From WHSW01 sp963828755 (GTDB taxonomy: Bacteria > Actinomycetota > Thermoleophilia > Solirubrobacterales > 70-9), in the NCBI GenBank assembly GCA_963828755.1, contig CAWHFY010000013.1, forward strand, positions 124,001-188,000: a stretch of 64,000 nucleotides of DNA, in the 5' to 3' direction. Position 1 is the first letter of the stretch, and every line of letters begins with the position of its first letter. The notes under the pieces were generated by a model. That model did no database searches and was not told the origin of the DNA. It saw only the letters and a list, made by a program, of their open reading frames with translations. Made by a program: the position numbers and the translations under genes. This document shows, piece after piece, positions 51,517 through 59,878 of this stretch.

Positions 51517-52389
51517 CTACTCCTCGTCCGTGCGCTGCCGCAGGAACCTTTGGAAGTCCTGAGCGATCGCGTCGCCCGACGGCATGTCCTCGAGTCCGAT
51601 CGCGTCCTCCTCCTCGGCGCGCTCGGACTCCAAGCGTCTGACCAGGTCCTCGATCTCGGGGTTGGCGGCCACGGCGCGGTCGACCTGGGTCTCGAACCGA
51701 CTCACCGCGTCCTCGAGCTCTGAGGCCTCGATCGCGACGCCGGTGAAGCCCTCGAGCCGGCGCAGCAACGCCAGCGCGGCCTTCGGGTTCGGGACCGCGG
51801 CGACGTAGTGGGGGACGGCGGCCCAGAGGCTCGCCGAGGTCAGGCCGCGCCGGCGGCAGGCGTCGTGGACGATCCCGACGATCCCGGTGGGCCCCTCGTA
51901 GCTCGAGCGGCTCAGCGAGAGCCGCTCGACCAGTTCCGGATCGGAGGCGAGCCCGGTGATCGGGACCGGCCGCGTGTGCGGGACGTCGGCGAGCAGGGCG
52001 CCGAGCGTCACGACCATCTCGACGTCGAGCCGCTCGGCCACCTCGATGACGGCGCCCGCGAAGCTGCGCCACTTCAGGTTCGGCTCGACCCCTGACACCA
52101 AGACCAGGTCGCGCTCGGCGCTCGGGACCTCGGCGGTGAAGATCGTGTTGGCGGGCCAGTCGACCTCGCGCGCCTCGCCCTCGGCCATCCGGATCGTCGG
52201 GCGAGTGACCTGGAAGTCGTAGAACTCCTCGGGGTCGATCTCGGCAACCGCCTCGGCCTCGAGCGAGACCGCCATCGCCTCGAGCGCGGTCGTCGCGGCG
52301 CTCGCGGCGTCGTTCCAGCCGGCGAATGCGGCGACCAGCACCGGTGAGCGCAGTTGCGGTGGGTCGGCTTCCCAGTTCAGTAGCTCCAC
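51517..52389 (-). CDS. PAC2 family protein (proteasome-assembly-chaperone fold)
   Basis: 290 residues. The PAC2 fold is recognised by PVLVAAFAGWNDAASAATTA, EIDPEEFYDFQVTRPTIRMA, DLVLVSGVEPNLKWRSFAGA and VVTLGALLADVPHTRPVPIT, then LWAAVPHYVAAVPNPKAALA. The C-terminal tail is acidic and helical (PEIEDLVRRLESERAEEEDA). Actinobacterial PAC2 proteins are conserved; their link to the proteasome is inferred only from fold. It is convergent with the helicase-nuclease and divergent from the HD-domain gene. Confidence 0.9.
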   Translation of the reverse strand: MELLNWEADPPQLRSPVLVAAFAGWNDAASAATTALEAMAVSLEAEAVAEIDPEEFYDFQVTRPTIRMAEGEAREVDWPANTIFTAEVPSAERDLVLVSGVEPNLKWRSFAGAVIEVAERLDVEMVVTLGALLADVPHTRPVPITGLASDPELVERLSLSRSSYEGPTGIVGIVHDACRRRGLTSASLWAAVPHYVAAVPNPKAALALLRRLEGFTGVAIEASELEDAVSRFETQVDRAVAANPEIEDLVRRLESERAEEEDAIGLEDMPSGDAIAQDFQRFLRQRTDEE

Positions 52390-52459
52390 CCCTCGAGCCT
52401 ATCGGGGCGCGCTCTGACGGTACGCCGGTTGTGTCCGCGCCCATGGGCAAGATCGATGC

Positions 52460-53380
52460 GTGGAAGCCGCCGTCTCACAGATCCATCCCGAGCTCGCGGA
52501 ACTGCGCCCCGGGCAACGCTTCGAGGGCCGTTACGCCTGCATCTCCAAGGAGCGCAGCACCTCGCGCAACGGCTCGAGCTACCTCTCGCTGCGGCTGCGC
52601 GACCGCAGCGGCACGGTCGCCGCGCGCGCGTTCCGCGAGGCGGACCGGATCGCACTGCGCTTCGAGGCCGGCGACGCGGTGGCGATCCGCGGTCGGGCCG
52701 AGCGCTTTCGCGGCGAGCTCGTGGTCGAGGTCGAGGACGCGCGCAAGCTCGAGCCGGGCACGTATGACGAGACCGAGTTCCTGCCCGCCGCCTACCGCTC
52801 GGTCGACGAGCTCGAGGGCTTCCTCGAGCACCTGAGCGACGAGGTCCACGCCGCCGACCTGCGCGCGGTCGTCGACCGGGTCGTGTTTGCGGGCCCGCTC
52901 GCGGCCGACTTCCGGCGCGCTCCGGCCACCCGCCGCGCTCATCACGCCTACCTCGGCGGCCTGCTCGAGCACACGGTTGCCGTCGCCACGCTCGTGCTCG
53001 AGACGTGCACCCTGCACCCGCGCCTCGACTCGGACCTGCTGATGGCGGCGGCGATCGTCCACGACGTCGGCCGCGCGCGAGAGTTCACCTACGGGGCCGA
53101 GTTCGGGATCAGCGAAGAGGGCCGGCTGCTCGGTCACCTGACGATCGGCGCCGAGATCGTCGGCCCGGTTGCGGCCGAGCTCGCCCCTGATCGCCGGCTC
53201 GAGTTGCTCAACTGCGTCCTCTCCCACCACGGGCCCGACGCCGGGCCGGGCCGGGCCCAGGGCGCGCGCCAGGCGAGCCCCTGGCAGGGCTTCGGCTCGC
53301 CCGAGGCGCTGGCGCTTTACCGGCTCAACGCGCTCGACGCCTCGGTCAAGGGCGCTCTGGAGCACGGGCCGCGCGCCTGA
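52460..53380 (+). CDS. OB-fold plus HD-domain nuclease, YhaM-like (second copy)
   Basis: 306 residues from GTG 52460. The OB region shows GQRFEGRYACISKERSTSRN, SYLSLRLRDRSGTVAARAFR and RGRAERFRGELVVEVED. The HD domain shows RAHHAYLGGLLEHTVAVATL, MAAAIVHDVGRAREFTYGAE, LNCVLSHHGP and a metal Asp in YRLNALDASVKGA. The order is the same as in the protein at 21225, but the sequences are clearly diverged. A 3'-5' exoribonuclease role is likely. The last 35 bases overlap the convergent TauE half-gene. Confidence 0.85.
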   Translation: MEAAVSQIHPELAELRPGQRFEGRYACISKERSTSRNGSSYLSLRLRDRSGTVAARAFREADRIALRFEAGDAVAIRGRAERFRGELVVEVEDARKLEPGTYDETEFLPAAYRSVDELEGFLEHLSDEVHAADLRAVVDRVVFAGPLAADFRRAPATRRAHHAYLGGLLEHTVAVATLVLETCTLHPRLDSDLLMAAAIVHDVGRAREFTYGAEFGISEEGRLLGHLTIGAEIVGPVAAELAPDRRLELLNCVLSHHGPDAGPGRAQGARQASPWQGFGSPEALALYRLNALDASVKGALEHGPRA

Positions 53381-53723
53381 GCATCTGCGCCGCGACGACC
53401 AGCAGCAGGAGCGCGAACGAAATCTCGAGGGCCCGCTCGGAGACGGCGTTCGAGGCGATCACGCCCACCAGGACGCCGATCGGAGAGAGCGCGCCGATCA
53501 GGAAGCCATCGCGCATGCGCACGTTGCCGAACCGCTGCTGGCGCCAGGCGCCGACGACGCCGACGGGGACGATCGCCAGCAGCGACGTCGCCTCGGCGCG
53601 CACCTGCGGTTCGTGGAGGATGACCGCGAGCGCCGGGACGAACAGGATCCCGCCCCCGACCCCGAGCATGCCGCCCACCGTGCCGCCGGCGAATCCGAGC
53701 GCTGCTGCGAGCACGTACTCCAT
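53346..53723 (-). CDS. Half-size TauE/SafE (TSUP) membrane protein, second of a pair
   Basis: 125 residues, about half of a normal TSUP transporter. It begins MEYVLAAALGFAGGTVGGML with the conserved GVGGGILFVPAL motif, then RAEATSLLAIVPVGVVGAWR, FLIGALSPIGVLVGVIAS and RALEISFALLLLVVAAQML, giving four hydrophobic segments. Its ATG shares one base with the stop of the other half (53723). TSUP proteins export sulfite, organosulfonates or other anions. The two halves presumably associate to form one transporter. Confidence 0.82.
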   Translation of the reverse strand: MEYVLAAALGFAGGTVGGMLGVGGGILFVPALAVILHEPQVRAEATSLLAIVPVGVVGAWRQQRFGNVRMRDGFLIGALSPIGVLVGVIASNAVSERALEISFALLLLVVAAQMLRRAARAPERP

Positions 53724-54085
53724 CAGCCCACGAGCAGCTCTACCGCGACCGCGATCAGCACCGCTGCGAACATCACCGCGATCGCCCGCTCCGGAACGCG
53801 CTGCTGGATCGTGACCCCGGTGAGGACGCCGCCGACGGCCGGGATCCCGACCAGAGCGCCCTCGAGCAGGTCGACGTTGCCATAGGCGCCCTGGGCGACC
53901 ACCGCGATCAGCGCGATGACGACGATCGCCGCGAGGCTCGTCCCGGTCGCCTCGCGCTCGCCGTAAGCGAGCCAAAGGACCAGCAGCGGCACGATCACGC
54001 TGCCGCCGCCGACCCCGAACAGACCGCTGAAGGCGCCGGCCGCGGTGGCGATCACGGCCAGCTTGAAGGTTCGGCCGCCCGGCAT
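53723..54085 (-). CDS. Half-size TauE/SafE (TSUP) membrane protein, first of a pair
   Basis: 120 residues from ATG 54085 (MPGGRTFKLAVIATAAGAFS). The same TSUP signature is present (SGLFGVGGGSVIVPLLVLWL), followed by REATGTSLAAIVVIALIAVV, NVDLLEGALVGIPAVGGVLT and ERAIAVMFAAVLIAVAVELL. The parallel layout of the two genes matches the internal repeat of full-length TSUP proteins. No frameshift joins them: each half has its own start and stop, coupled by a one-base overlap. It is divergent from the trehalose-phosphatase gene. Confidence 0.82.
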   Translation of the reverse strand: MPGGRTFKLAVIATAAGAFSGLFGVGGGSVIVPLLVLWLAYGEREATGTSLAAIVVIALIAVVAQGAYGNVDLLEGALVGIPAVGGVLTGVTIQQRVPERAIAVMFAAVLIAVAVELLVG

Positions 54086-54107
54086 CCGCCGCGATACTAG
54101 AGCCGCG

Positions 54108-54893
54108 ATGACCGCCGTTCCGATCCTCGAGCCGCTGCGCACCGAGCCGCGACGAGCTGCGCTGCTCTTCGACGTCGACGGGACGCTCGCCCCGATCGTC
54201 GATGACCCAGCCAGCGCCTCGGTGCCGGCGCCGACCGCGGAGGTGCTGGCCGAGCTCGCGGGCCGCTACCGACTCGTCGCCTGCGTCACCGGGCGCCCGG
54301 CGCTCGCCGCCCGCGCGATGGTCGGGCTTGCCGAGCTCACATACGCGGGTAATCACGGCCTCGAGTTGCTGCGCCCGGGCGAGGAGCGCCCGAGCTTCGA
54401 CCCCGGGCTCGCCGACCGTCCCGGGGCGGTCGCGGGGTTCATCGCAGGCCTCGATCGCGAGCGGCTCGCGCGAGCGGGGATCGAGCTCGAAGACAAGGGG
54501 CCGATCCAGGCGCTCCACTGGCGGCGCGCCGCCGAGTCCCGGACGGCAGAGCAGCTCGCGGCGGAGATTGCGGCGGCGGCCGAGGGGGCGGGACTGGTTC
54601 CGCACCGGGGCCGCATGGTGCTCGAGCTTCGGCCGCTGGCGAGCGTCGACAAGGGGGTCGCGACTCGGCGCCTGGTCGTCGACTCGGGCGCGACGGCGGC
54701 GATGTTCGCCGGCGACGACCGCACGGACCTCGACGCGTTTGCGGCCCTGCGCGCACTCCGTGCGGAGGGGGCGCTGAGGGCCGCGGCATGCGTCGGGATC
54801 GACTCGGCCGAGGCTCCTCCTGAGCTCGCCCGCGAGGCCGACCTCATGGTCGCCGGCCCGGCCGCGTTCCTCGACGTTCTGCGGAGCGTCTGA
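54108..54893 (+). CDS. otsB: Trehalose-6-phosphate phosphatase
   Basis: 261 residues from ATG 54108 (MTAVPILEPLRTEPRRAALL). HAD motif I is LLFDVDGTLAPIVDDP, motif II includes VACVTGRPALAARAM, and GLAELTYAGNHGLELLRPGE is the OtsB-specific segment. RGRMVLELRPLASVDKGVAT supplies the Lys, and MFAGDDRTDLDAFAAL is motif IV. It releases trehalose from trehalose-6-P in the cytoplasm. otsA is not in the window. It is followed directly by a membrane protein gene. Confidence 0.92.
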   Translation: MTAVPILEPLRTEPRRAALLFDVDGTLAPIVDDPASASVPAPTAEVLAELAGRYRLVACVTGRPALAARAMVGLAELTYAGNHGLELLRPGEERPSFDPGLADRPGAVAGFIAGLDRERLARAGIELEDKGPIQALHWRRAAESRTAEQLAAEIAAAAEGAGLVPHRGRMVLELRPLASVDKGVATRRLVVDSGATAAMFAGDDRTDLDAFAALRALRAEGALRAAACVGIDSAEAPPELAREADLMVAGPAAFLDVLRSV

Positions 54894-55442
54894 ATGCTGT
54901 TCTGCGACCTGCTGCGGGTCTCGGTGCTACTCGTCGGCGGCGTTGCGACCGCGCTCGGCGCGGTCAGCGTCGTCGTCGCCAACCAGGACACCAACGAGTT
55001 CGCGCTCGAGTTCGCGGCCGGGTGGTGGGTTTGTGGCGCAGCGCTCGGTGTCTGGCTCGGCCGCCCGGCGCGCGCGGCGGACGCGATCTCGCGGGTGCTC
55101 GCAGGTGCGCGCACCGCGACCAGCCTGCCGTCCGAGAGCCCGGGCCGGATCGCGATCATGCGGCTGTGGCCGATCGGAGCGTTCGCGGTCCTGGTCGGGA
55201 TCGCCGGCTGGTTCGCCCCGCAGATCGCTGCGATCGGAGCCGGCTACGCGATCCTGATCGCGCTCGCCTGGCGTGGCCGCGAGCAGGCCGTCTCCGCGAT
55301 CGAGGAGCGCGACGGCGTCCGCTTCTACGTTGAGCCGTCCGCGGCCTGGCAGCCGGTGAAACTGGTCCGGACCCCCGGCCTCTACCGCGGCCGCGCGCCC
55401 GCCGGCAAGCAACCGCCGCCCCCGCCCGCCGAGGCCGGTTAG
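54894..55442 (+). CDS. Membrane protein of unknown function (182 aa)
   Basis: ATG follows the otsB stop without a gap, so the two are probably co-translated. Four hydrophobic segments are seen (VSVLLVGGVATALGAVSVVV, FAAGWWVCGAALGVWLG, LWPIGAFAVLVGIAGWFAPQ, IAAIGAGYAILIALAW), then a soluble tail RDGVRFYVEPSAAWQPVKLV and a Pro-rich end. I do not recognise a named family. It converges on the MFS gene, whose corrected stop overlaps its own stop. Confidence 0.7.
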   Translation: MLFCDLLRVSVLLVGGVATALGAVSVVVANQDTNEFALEFAAGWWVCGAALGVWLGRPARAADAISRVLAGARTATSLPSESPGRIAIMRLWPIGAFAVLVGIAGWFAPQIAAIGAGYAILIALAWRGREQAVSAIEERDGVRFYVEPSAAWQPVKLVRTPGLYRGRAPAGKQPPPPPAEAG

Positions 55443-56699
55443 CGACGCTTCGCGGCTGCGTGTGCGAACCGCCTGCACGGCGCTGAACTCCGGGTCGCGG
55501 CTGCGGGCGAAGGCGATCCAGCCGCCGAGCGCGGCGGCGAGCGCCGCGATCCCGCCGAGCACGAGGCCGGATCGCGGGCCGGCGACCTCGGCCAGCCAGC
55601 CGACCAGGGGGCTGCCGATCGGCGTCGAGCCGAGGAAGACGACCGAGTAGAGCGCCATTACCCGACCCCGCATCGCCGGGGTCGCCCCGAGCTGCAGGGT
55701 CGAGTTGACCGCGGCGGCGAAGGTGACGCTGACGGCGCCGAGCGGGACCAGCGCGAGCAGCTCGAGTCCGAGCGTCGGCGCGGTCGAGGCGACCAGCGCG
55801 GCGACCCCGAACAGAGCGGCCGAGCCGATGATGATCCGTTCGCTGACGCGGCCCCGGGCGCCGGTGGCGAGCGCGCCGCCGACCGAGCCGATCGCCATCG
55901 CGACCGCGAGCGCTGTGTAGGTAGTGGCGCCTCCGTCGAACGTGAAGCGGCCGAGCAAGGGCAGCAGGACCTGGAAGTTGAACGCCAGGGTCCCGACGAT
56001 GACCATCATCGCGAGCGGGATCAGCAGTGACGGTTCGCCGAGGACGTAGCGGAGCGCGGCCCTGACCCCGTCGTCGTCGGTGTCGGGCGCCTGCGGCGAC
56101 CTGAGCAGCTTCGGGTCCATGCCGCGAAGCGCGAACAGCATCACGCCGAAGGTCATCGCGTTGATCAGAAAACAGGGGGCGACGCCGAGGGTCGCGATCA
56201 GGATCCCGGCCCCGGCCGGCCCGAGGATCCGCGACGAGTGGACGAGGACGCTGTTGAGGCCGACCGCGTTGACGACCCGGTTCGCGCCCACCATCTCGAT
56301 CACGAAGCTCTGGCGGGTGGGGTTGTCGATCGCCGTCACCGAGCCGCGCACGAAGACCAGCGCGAACACCATCCACGGCTCGACCACGCCAGCCGCGGTA
56401 AGCCCGAACAGCGCCAGCGCCGGCCCCGCGAGCATCGGCTGCGTGACGCTGAGCAGCGAGCGCTTCGGCCACCGGTCCGCGAGCACGCCTCCATAGGCGC
56501 CGAGCAGGAGCACCGGGAGGAACTGAAGCGCGGCGGTCACGCCCACGGCGACCCCGCTCCCGGTGAGGGTGAGGATCAGCCACATCTCGGCGACCATCTG
56601 CATCCAGTTGCCGGACACCGAGACGATCTGGCCGACGAAGTAGCGCCGGTAGTTGGGGATCTCGAGTGAGCTGAAGGACCGGCGCAGCGCGGCGCTCAA
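55439..56699 (-). CDS. MFS transporter (EntS/multidrug exporter type), frameshift near the C-terminus
   Basis: About 419 residues and 12 membrane helices. MFS_3-type features include SLEIPNYRRYFVGQIVSVSG, NWMQMVAEMWLILTLTGS, GAYGGVLADRWPKRSLLSVT (motif A) and RGSVTAIDNPTRQSFVIEMV, then GRVMALYSVVFLGSTPIGSP. As written, the frame continues far past 55439 through the convergent gene. One extra base near 55475 explains this, and its removal yields a C-terminus AVAHAAAKRR with TAA at 55439-55441. Its start overlaps the MarR stop by 4 bases, so the regulator and exporter form an operon. The substrate is unknown. Confidence 0.88.
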
Positions 56700-57163
56700 G
56701 AGGTCCTCCCGCGCGGGTCGTCGAGCAGGCGCTCGAGGATCCCGGCGGCGCGCTCGAGCGTCTCGACCTCATCCGGGTCGAGGTCTCGCATCCGCTTCGC
56801 GAGGTACGCGTTCTTCCGCTTGCGCAGCCGTTTGAGCAGCGCCCGCCCCTGGACGGTCGTTGCAACCAGGCAGGCGCGCCCATCGACCGGATCGGGGGTG
56901 CGGGTCGCGAGCCCGAGTTCGACGAGGTTGGCGACGATCCGGGTCGCCGTCGGGCGCCGAACCTGCTCGCGCTGGGCGAGCTCGCTCGGTGTCAGCGGGC
57001 CGAAGCGCTCGACCGTCGCGAGGGCGGCCGTCAGGGTCGGGCTGAGGACCCCGTCGCCCTCGGCCTCGTAGGCGTCCTGGCGCAGCCGCCTAGCCGTGCG
57101 CACCACGGCGAGCCGCAACCTGGCGGCGGTCTCGGCGACCGGTTGTGATGAAGTGCTTACCAT
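56696..57163 (-). CDS. MarR-family transcriptional regulator
   Basis: 155 residues from ATG 57163. The winged helix is in TLTAALATVERFGPLTPSEL, AQREQVRRPTATRIVANLVE and RTPDPVDGRACLVATTVQGR (wing). Terminal helices for dimerisation flank it. MarR proteins repress until a phenolic or drug-like ligand binds. The stop overlaps the MFS start, indicating control of that exporter. A perfect 7-bp inverted repeat begins at the first base of the start codon and is the likely autoregulatory operator. Confidence 0.92.
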   Translation of the reverse strand: MVSTSSQPVAETAARLRLAVVRTARRLRQDAYEAEGDGVLSPTLTAALATVERFGPLTPSELAQREQVRRPTATRIVANLVELGLATRTPDPVDGRACLVATTVQGRALLKRLRKRKNAYLAKRMRDLDPDEVETLERAAGILERLLDDPRGRTS

Positions 57164-57181
57164 CGCTAATTAGTTTAGCGA
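57163..57181. promoter_or_regulatory. Putative MarR operator/-10 region overlapping the marR start codon
   Basis: TCGCTAA-TTAGT-TTAGCGA is a perfect inverted repeat in a locally AT-rich island. On the minus strand TAAACT lies eight bases before the ATG and could be the -10 box, which would make the mRNA nearly leaderless. Binding of MarR here would block transcription of the marR-MFS operon. Confidence 0.6.
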
Positions 57182-57250
57182 ACTAGTTACATGCGAGCGG
57201 GAGAATGGTCCCCGGCGAGCCCCGAACCGCTGACCCGGCGCGAGCTGAAG

Positions 57251-58984
57251 TTAGGCTCGCCCGCGCAGCTTCAGGAGCTGCTTCCAGGTTCGGGTGTTGG
57301 CGATCTCCGCCTTGGTCAGCCAGGCACGGCGGGCGGTGGCCAGCCCGTACTGCATGTTCGACAGCGTGTCCGTGCCGTGGGCGTCGGTGTTGACGACGAT
57401 CTTCACCCCGGCGTCGGCGGCGAGCCGGGCGTGCGACTCGTTGAGGTCGCGGCGGTTCGGATTGCCGTTGATCTCGATCAGCGTCTTGTGCTCGGCGGCG
57501 GCGGCGACCACTGCCTCGACGTCGAGGTCGTAGGGCTCGCGCTTGGTGATCAGCCGTCCGGTCAGGTGGCCGATGCAGTCGACCTGAGGGTTCTCGATCG
57601 CGGTGATCACCCGCTCGGTCATCTTCTTCGCCGAGATGCGGAACGAGGTGTGGACGCTCGCCACGACCCAATCGAGGCGGTCGAGCACCTCGGGCTCGTA
57701 GTCGAGCGAACCGTCGGGAAGGATGTTCACCTCGGAGCCGGCCAGCAGCCGGAAGCGGCCCTTCGCGCCGGCGTTGTAGGCGGCGATCTCGTCGACGCGA
57801 CGCAGCAGCGCCTCGGGGGTCACGTGATTGCCGAACCCGTGGCTGGCCGAGTGGTCGGTGATCGCGAGGTAGGCGTAGCCGCGCTCGCGCGCCGCCGATG
57901 CCATCTGCTCGAGCGTGTTGCGTCCGTCGGAGAGCGTCGTGTGGCAGTGCAGGTCACCGCGGATGTCGCCGAGCTCGACCAAGTGCGGCAGCTCGCCCTC
58001 CGCCGCAGCGGCGATCTCGCCCCGGCCCTCGCGCAGCTCCGGCTCGATGTAGGCGAGCCCGAGGCGCTCGTAGACCTCCGCCTCGGTCGCGTAGAGGGCG
58101 ACCTCGCCCGACTCCGTCTCGAGCACGCCGTGCTCGGACACCGACAGGCCCTGCTTGACGGCGCGCTCGCGTAGCTCGACGTTGTGGGCCTTCGACCCGG
58201 TGAAGTGCTGGAGCAGGTTCCCGTAGGCCTCCGGGGCGACGATCCGCAGGTCGACCGAGACTCCGTTGTGGGTGACGATCTTGGTCCCATTGGCACCCGC
58301 GGACCCGGACTGCGCTGCGAGCTCGTGCTCGGTGAGGGCCGTAGCGAGGGCCTTCGGGTCGCTCGCGGTCGCGATCAGGTCGATGTCCTTACAGGTCTCC
58401 GCGCGTCGCCGGGCCGAACCGGCGACCTCGACCGCGTCGGCGGCGGAGTGGGCCCGCAGGGCGGCAGCGAGCTCCTCGGCGATCGGGAGCACGTCCGAGA
58501 GCAGCAGGCGCTCCCGGGGGCCTCCTTCGCTGAGCTGCGCCAGGGAGGCGAGCACGTTCTCCTCGGCCTTCGGACCGAGGCCCTTGAGCCCGCGGATCCG
58601 CTGGCCCTCGGCAGCGGCGCGGAGCTCGTCGAGCGAGCTCACCCCGAGCTCGTCGTAGAGGCGCCTCACGGTCTTCGCGCCGAGCCCAGGGATCCGAGTC
58701 ACCTCGATCAGCGACTCGGGGAACTTCGCCTTCAGCTTCACCGCGGCCGGGATCTCGCCGGTCTGCGAGAGCGCGACGATCTTCTCCTGCAACGTGTTGC
58801 CGACCCCGGGGAGCTCGGTCGCCTTGCCCGCGAGCGCCAACTCCTCGACCGAGACCGGGCTCTGGCGGATCACCCGCGCCGCCTCCTGATAGGCGATCAC
58901 GCGGAAGCGGTTCGCCCCGTCGAGCTCGTAGAGGACGCCGAGCTCGAGCAGGGCGTCGGCGATCTCGGCGTTTCGCAGCGGCAT
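57251..58984 (-). CDS. polX: DNA polymerase X family protein with PHP nuclease domain
   Basis: 577 residues from ATG 58984 (MPLRNAEIADALLELGVLYE). The 8-kDa/HhH region shows RFRVIAYQEAARVIRQSPVS, TELPGVGNTLQEKI and RIPGLGAKTVRRLYDELG. The polymerase palm shows VEVAGSARRRAETCKDIDLI, with metal Asp residues in KDIDLI. The PHP domain starts GDLHCHTTLSDGRNTLEQMA and has AITDHSASHGFGNH and NTDAHGTDTLSNMQYG. It fills short gaps and trims 3' ends in base-excision repair. It is transcribed away from the glycosyltransferase at 59066. Confidence 0.95.
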   Translation of the reverse strand: MPLRNAEIADALLELGVLYELDGANRFRVIAYQEAARVIRQSPVSVEELALAGKATELPGVGNTLQEKIVALSQTGEIPAAVKLKAKFPESLIEVTRIPGLGAKTVRRLYDELGVSSLDELRAAAEGQRIRGLKGLGPKAEENVLASLAQLSEGGPRERLLLSDVLPIAEELAAALRAHSAADAVEVAGSARRRAETCKDIDLIATASDPKALATALTEHELAAQSGSAGANGTKIVTHNGVSVDLRIVAPEAYGNLLQHFTGSKAHNVELRERAVKQGLSVSEHGVLETESGEVALYATEAEVYERLGLAYIEPELREGRGEIAAAAEGELPHLVELGDIRGDLHCHTTLSDGRNTLEQMASAARERGYAYLAITDHSASHGFGNHVTPEALLRRVDEIAAYNAGAKGRFRLLAGSEVNILPDGSLDYEPEVLDRLDWVVASVHTSFRISAKKMTERVITAIENPQVDCIGHLTGRLITKREPYDLDVEAVVAAAAEHKTLIEINGNPNRRDLNESHARLAADAGVKIVVNTDAHGTDTLSNMQYGLATARRAWLTKAEIANTRTWKQLLKLRGRA

Positions 58985-59065
58985 CGTCTGGATGCTAGGG
59001 GCGTCGGGGCGATTCAATCCCTCATCTAGATTGCCCGGATCAGCGCGCCGGGCCAAACCTGGGTA

Positions 59066-59761
59066 GTGATCCCGACCTACAACGAAGCCGCCAACGTCGA
59101 GGCGATCGTCGCCGCCGTGCGCGCAAATTTGCCGGACGGCGGGCGGATCCTGATCGTCGACGATTCGAGCCCGGATGGAACCGGCGAGCTCGCCGATCGG
59201 CTGGCCGCCGAGGCCGAGGATGTCGAGGTCCTGCATCGCGCCACCAAGCAGGGGCTCGGCCCCGCATACGTCGCCGGCTTCGAGCGCGCGCTGGCCGGCG
59301 GTGCCGCGGTGATCGCCCAGATGGACGCCGACCTCTCCCACGACCCAGCTGACCTGCCGCGGCTCCTGGAAGCCCTCGATCACGCCGACCTGGTGCTCGG
59401 GTCGCGCTACGTCGCCGGCGGCGGGGTCGCGGAGTGGGGACCGGTGCGGCGCCTGATCAGCCGCGGCGGCAGCGCCTACGCTCGGACTCTGCTCGGGGTC
59501 GGCATCAATGACCTGACCGGCGGCTTCAAGGCCTTCCGGCGCTCGGTGCTCGAGGCGATCCAGCTCGAGACGATCCCCTCGCTCGGCTACTCGTTCCAGG
59601 TCGAGACGACCTACCGCGCGCTGCGCGCCGGCTTTCGCGTCGTCGAGGTCCCGATCATGTTTCGGGATCGCCGCGTCGGGGAGTCGAAGATGAGCGGCGC
59701 GATCGTGATCGAAGCCGCGCTGCGCGTCCCGGCCATGCGACTGAGAAGACGCCGGTCGTGA
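59066..59761 (+). CDS. Glycosyltransferase family 2, polyprenol-phosphate mannosyltransferase-like
   Basis: 231 residues if GTG 59066 is used. The frame upstream encodes APGQTW, so the true start may lie about 13 codons earlier at a rare codon. The GT-A fold shows IPTYNEAANVEAIVAAVRAN, ILIVDDSSPDGTGELADRLA, IAQMDADLSHDPADL (DxD) and GSRYVAGGGVAEWGPVRRLI, then DLTGGFKAFRRSVLEAI. The pattern is that of dolichol/polyprenol-P-mannose synthases, without the C-terminal membrane domain. It would charge a lipid carrier with a sugar at the inner membrane face. Confidence 0.9.
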   Translation: MIPTYNEAANVEAIVAAVRANLPDGGRILIVDDSSPDGTGELADRLAAEAEDVEVLHRATKQGLGPAYVAGFERALAGGAAVIAQMDADLSHDPADLPRLLEALDHADLVLGSRYVAGGGVAEWGPVRRLISRGGSAYARTLLGVGINDLTGGFKAFRRSVLEAIQLETIPSLGYSFQVETTYRALRAGFRVVEVPIMFRDRRVGESKMSGAIVIEAALRVPAMRLRRRRS

Positions 59762-59799
59762 AGGCATATTGTGTCGGGCGCGGCGCTTGCAGCGGGTAC

Positions 59800-59815
59800 T
59801 ATACTTTTTGAAGTA
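59800..59815 (+). promoter_or_regulatory. -10 box TATACT overlapping a palindrome upstream of trx
   Basis: TATACT at 59800-59805 is an excellent -10 hexamer, preceded by TAC. It overlaps TACTT-TTTG-AAGTA (59802-59815), a perfect 5-bp inverted repeat. The site is 74 bases before the thioredoxin start. No consensus -35 is found at the usual distance, so a regulator or an alternative sigma factor may be involved. Confidence 0.5.
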
Positions 59816-59878
59816 CGGCAACGCCGAAAGTGCAAACGACCGCATCGAAGGCATCAGACGAGGATTAGGAGACCGAGA

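Noticed and set aside
54927..55438. C-terminal extension of the MFS transporter to 590 residues
   Set aside because: The extra part is antisense to the membrane protein at 54894-55442 and lacks hydrophobic segments. One indel near 55475 restores a stop at 55439.
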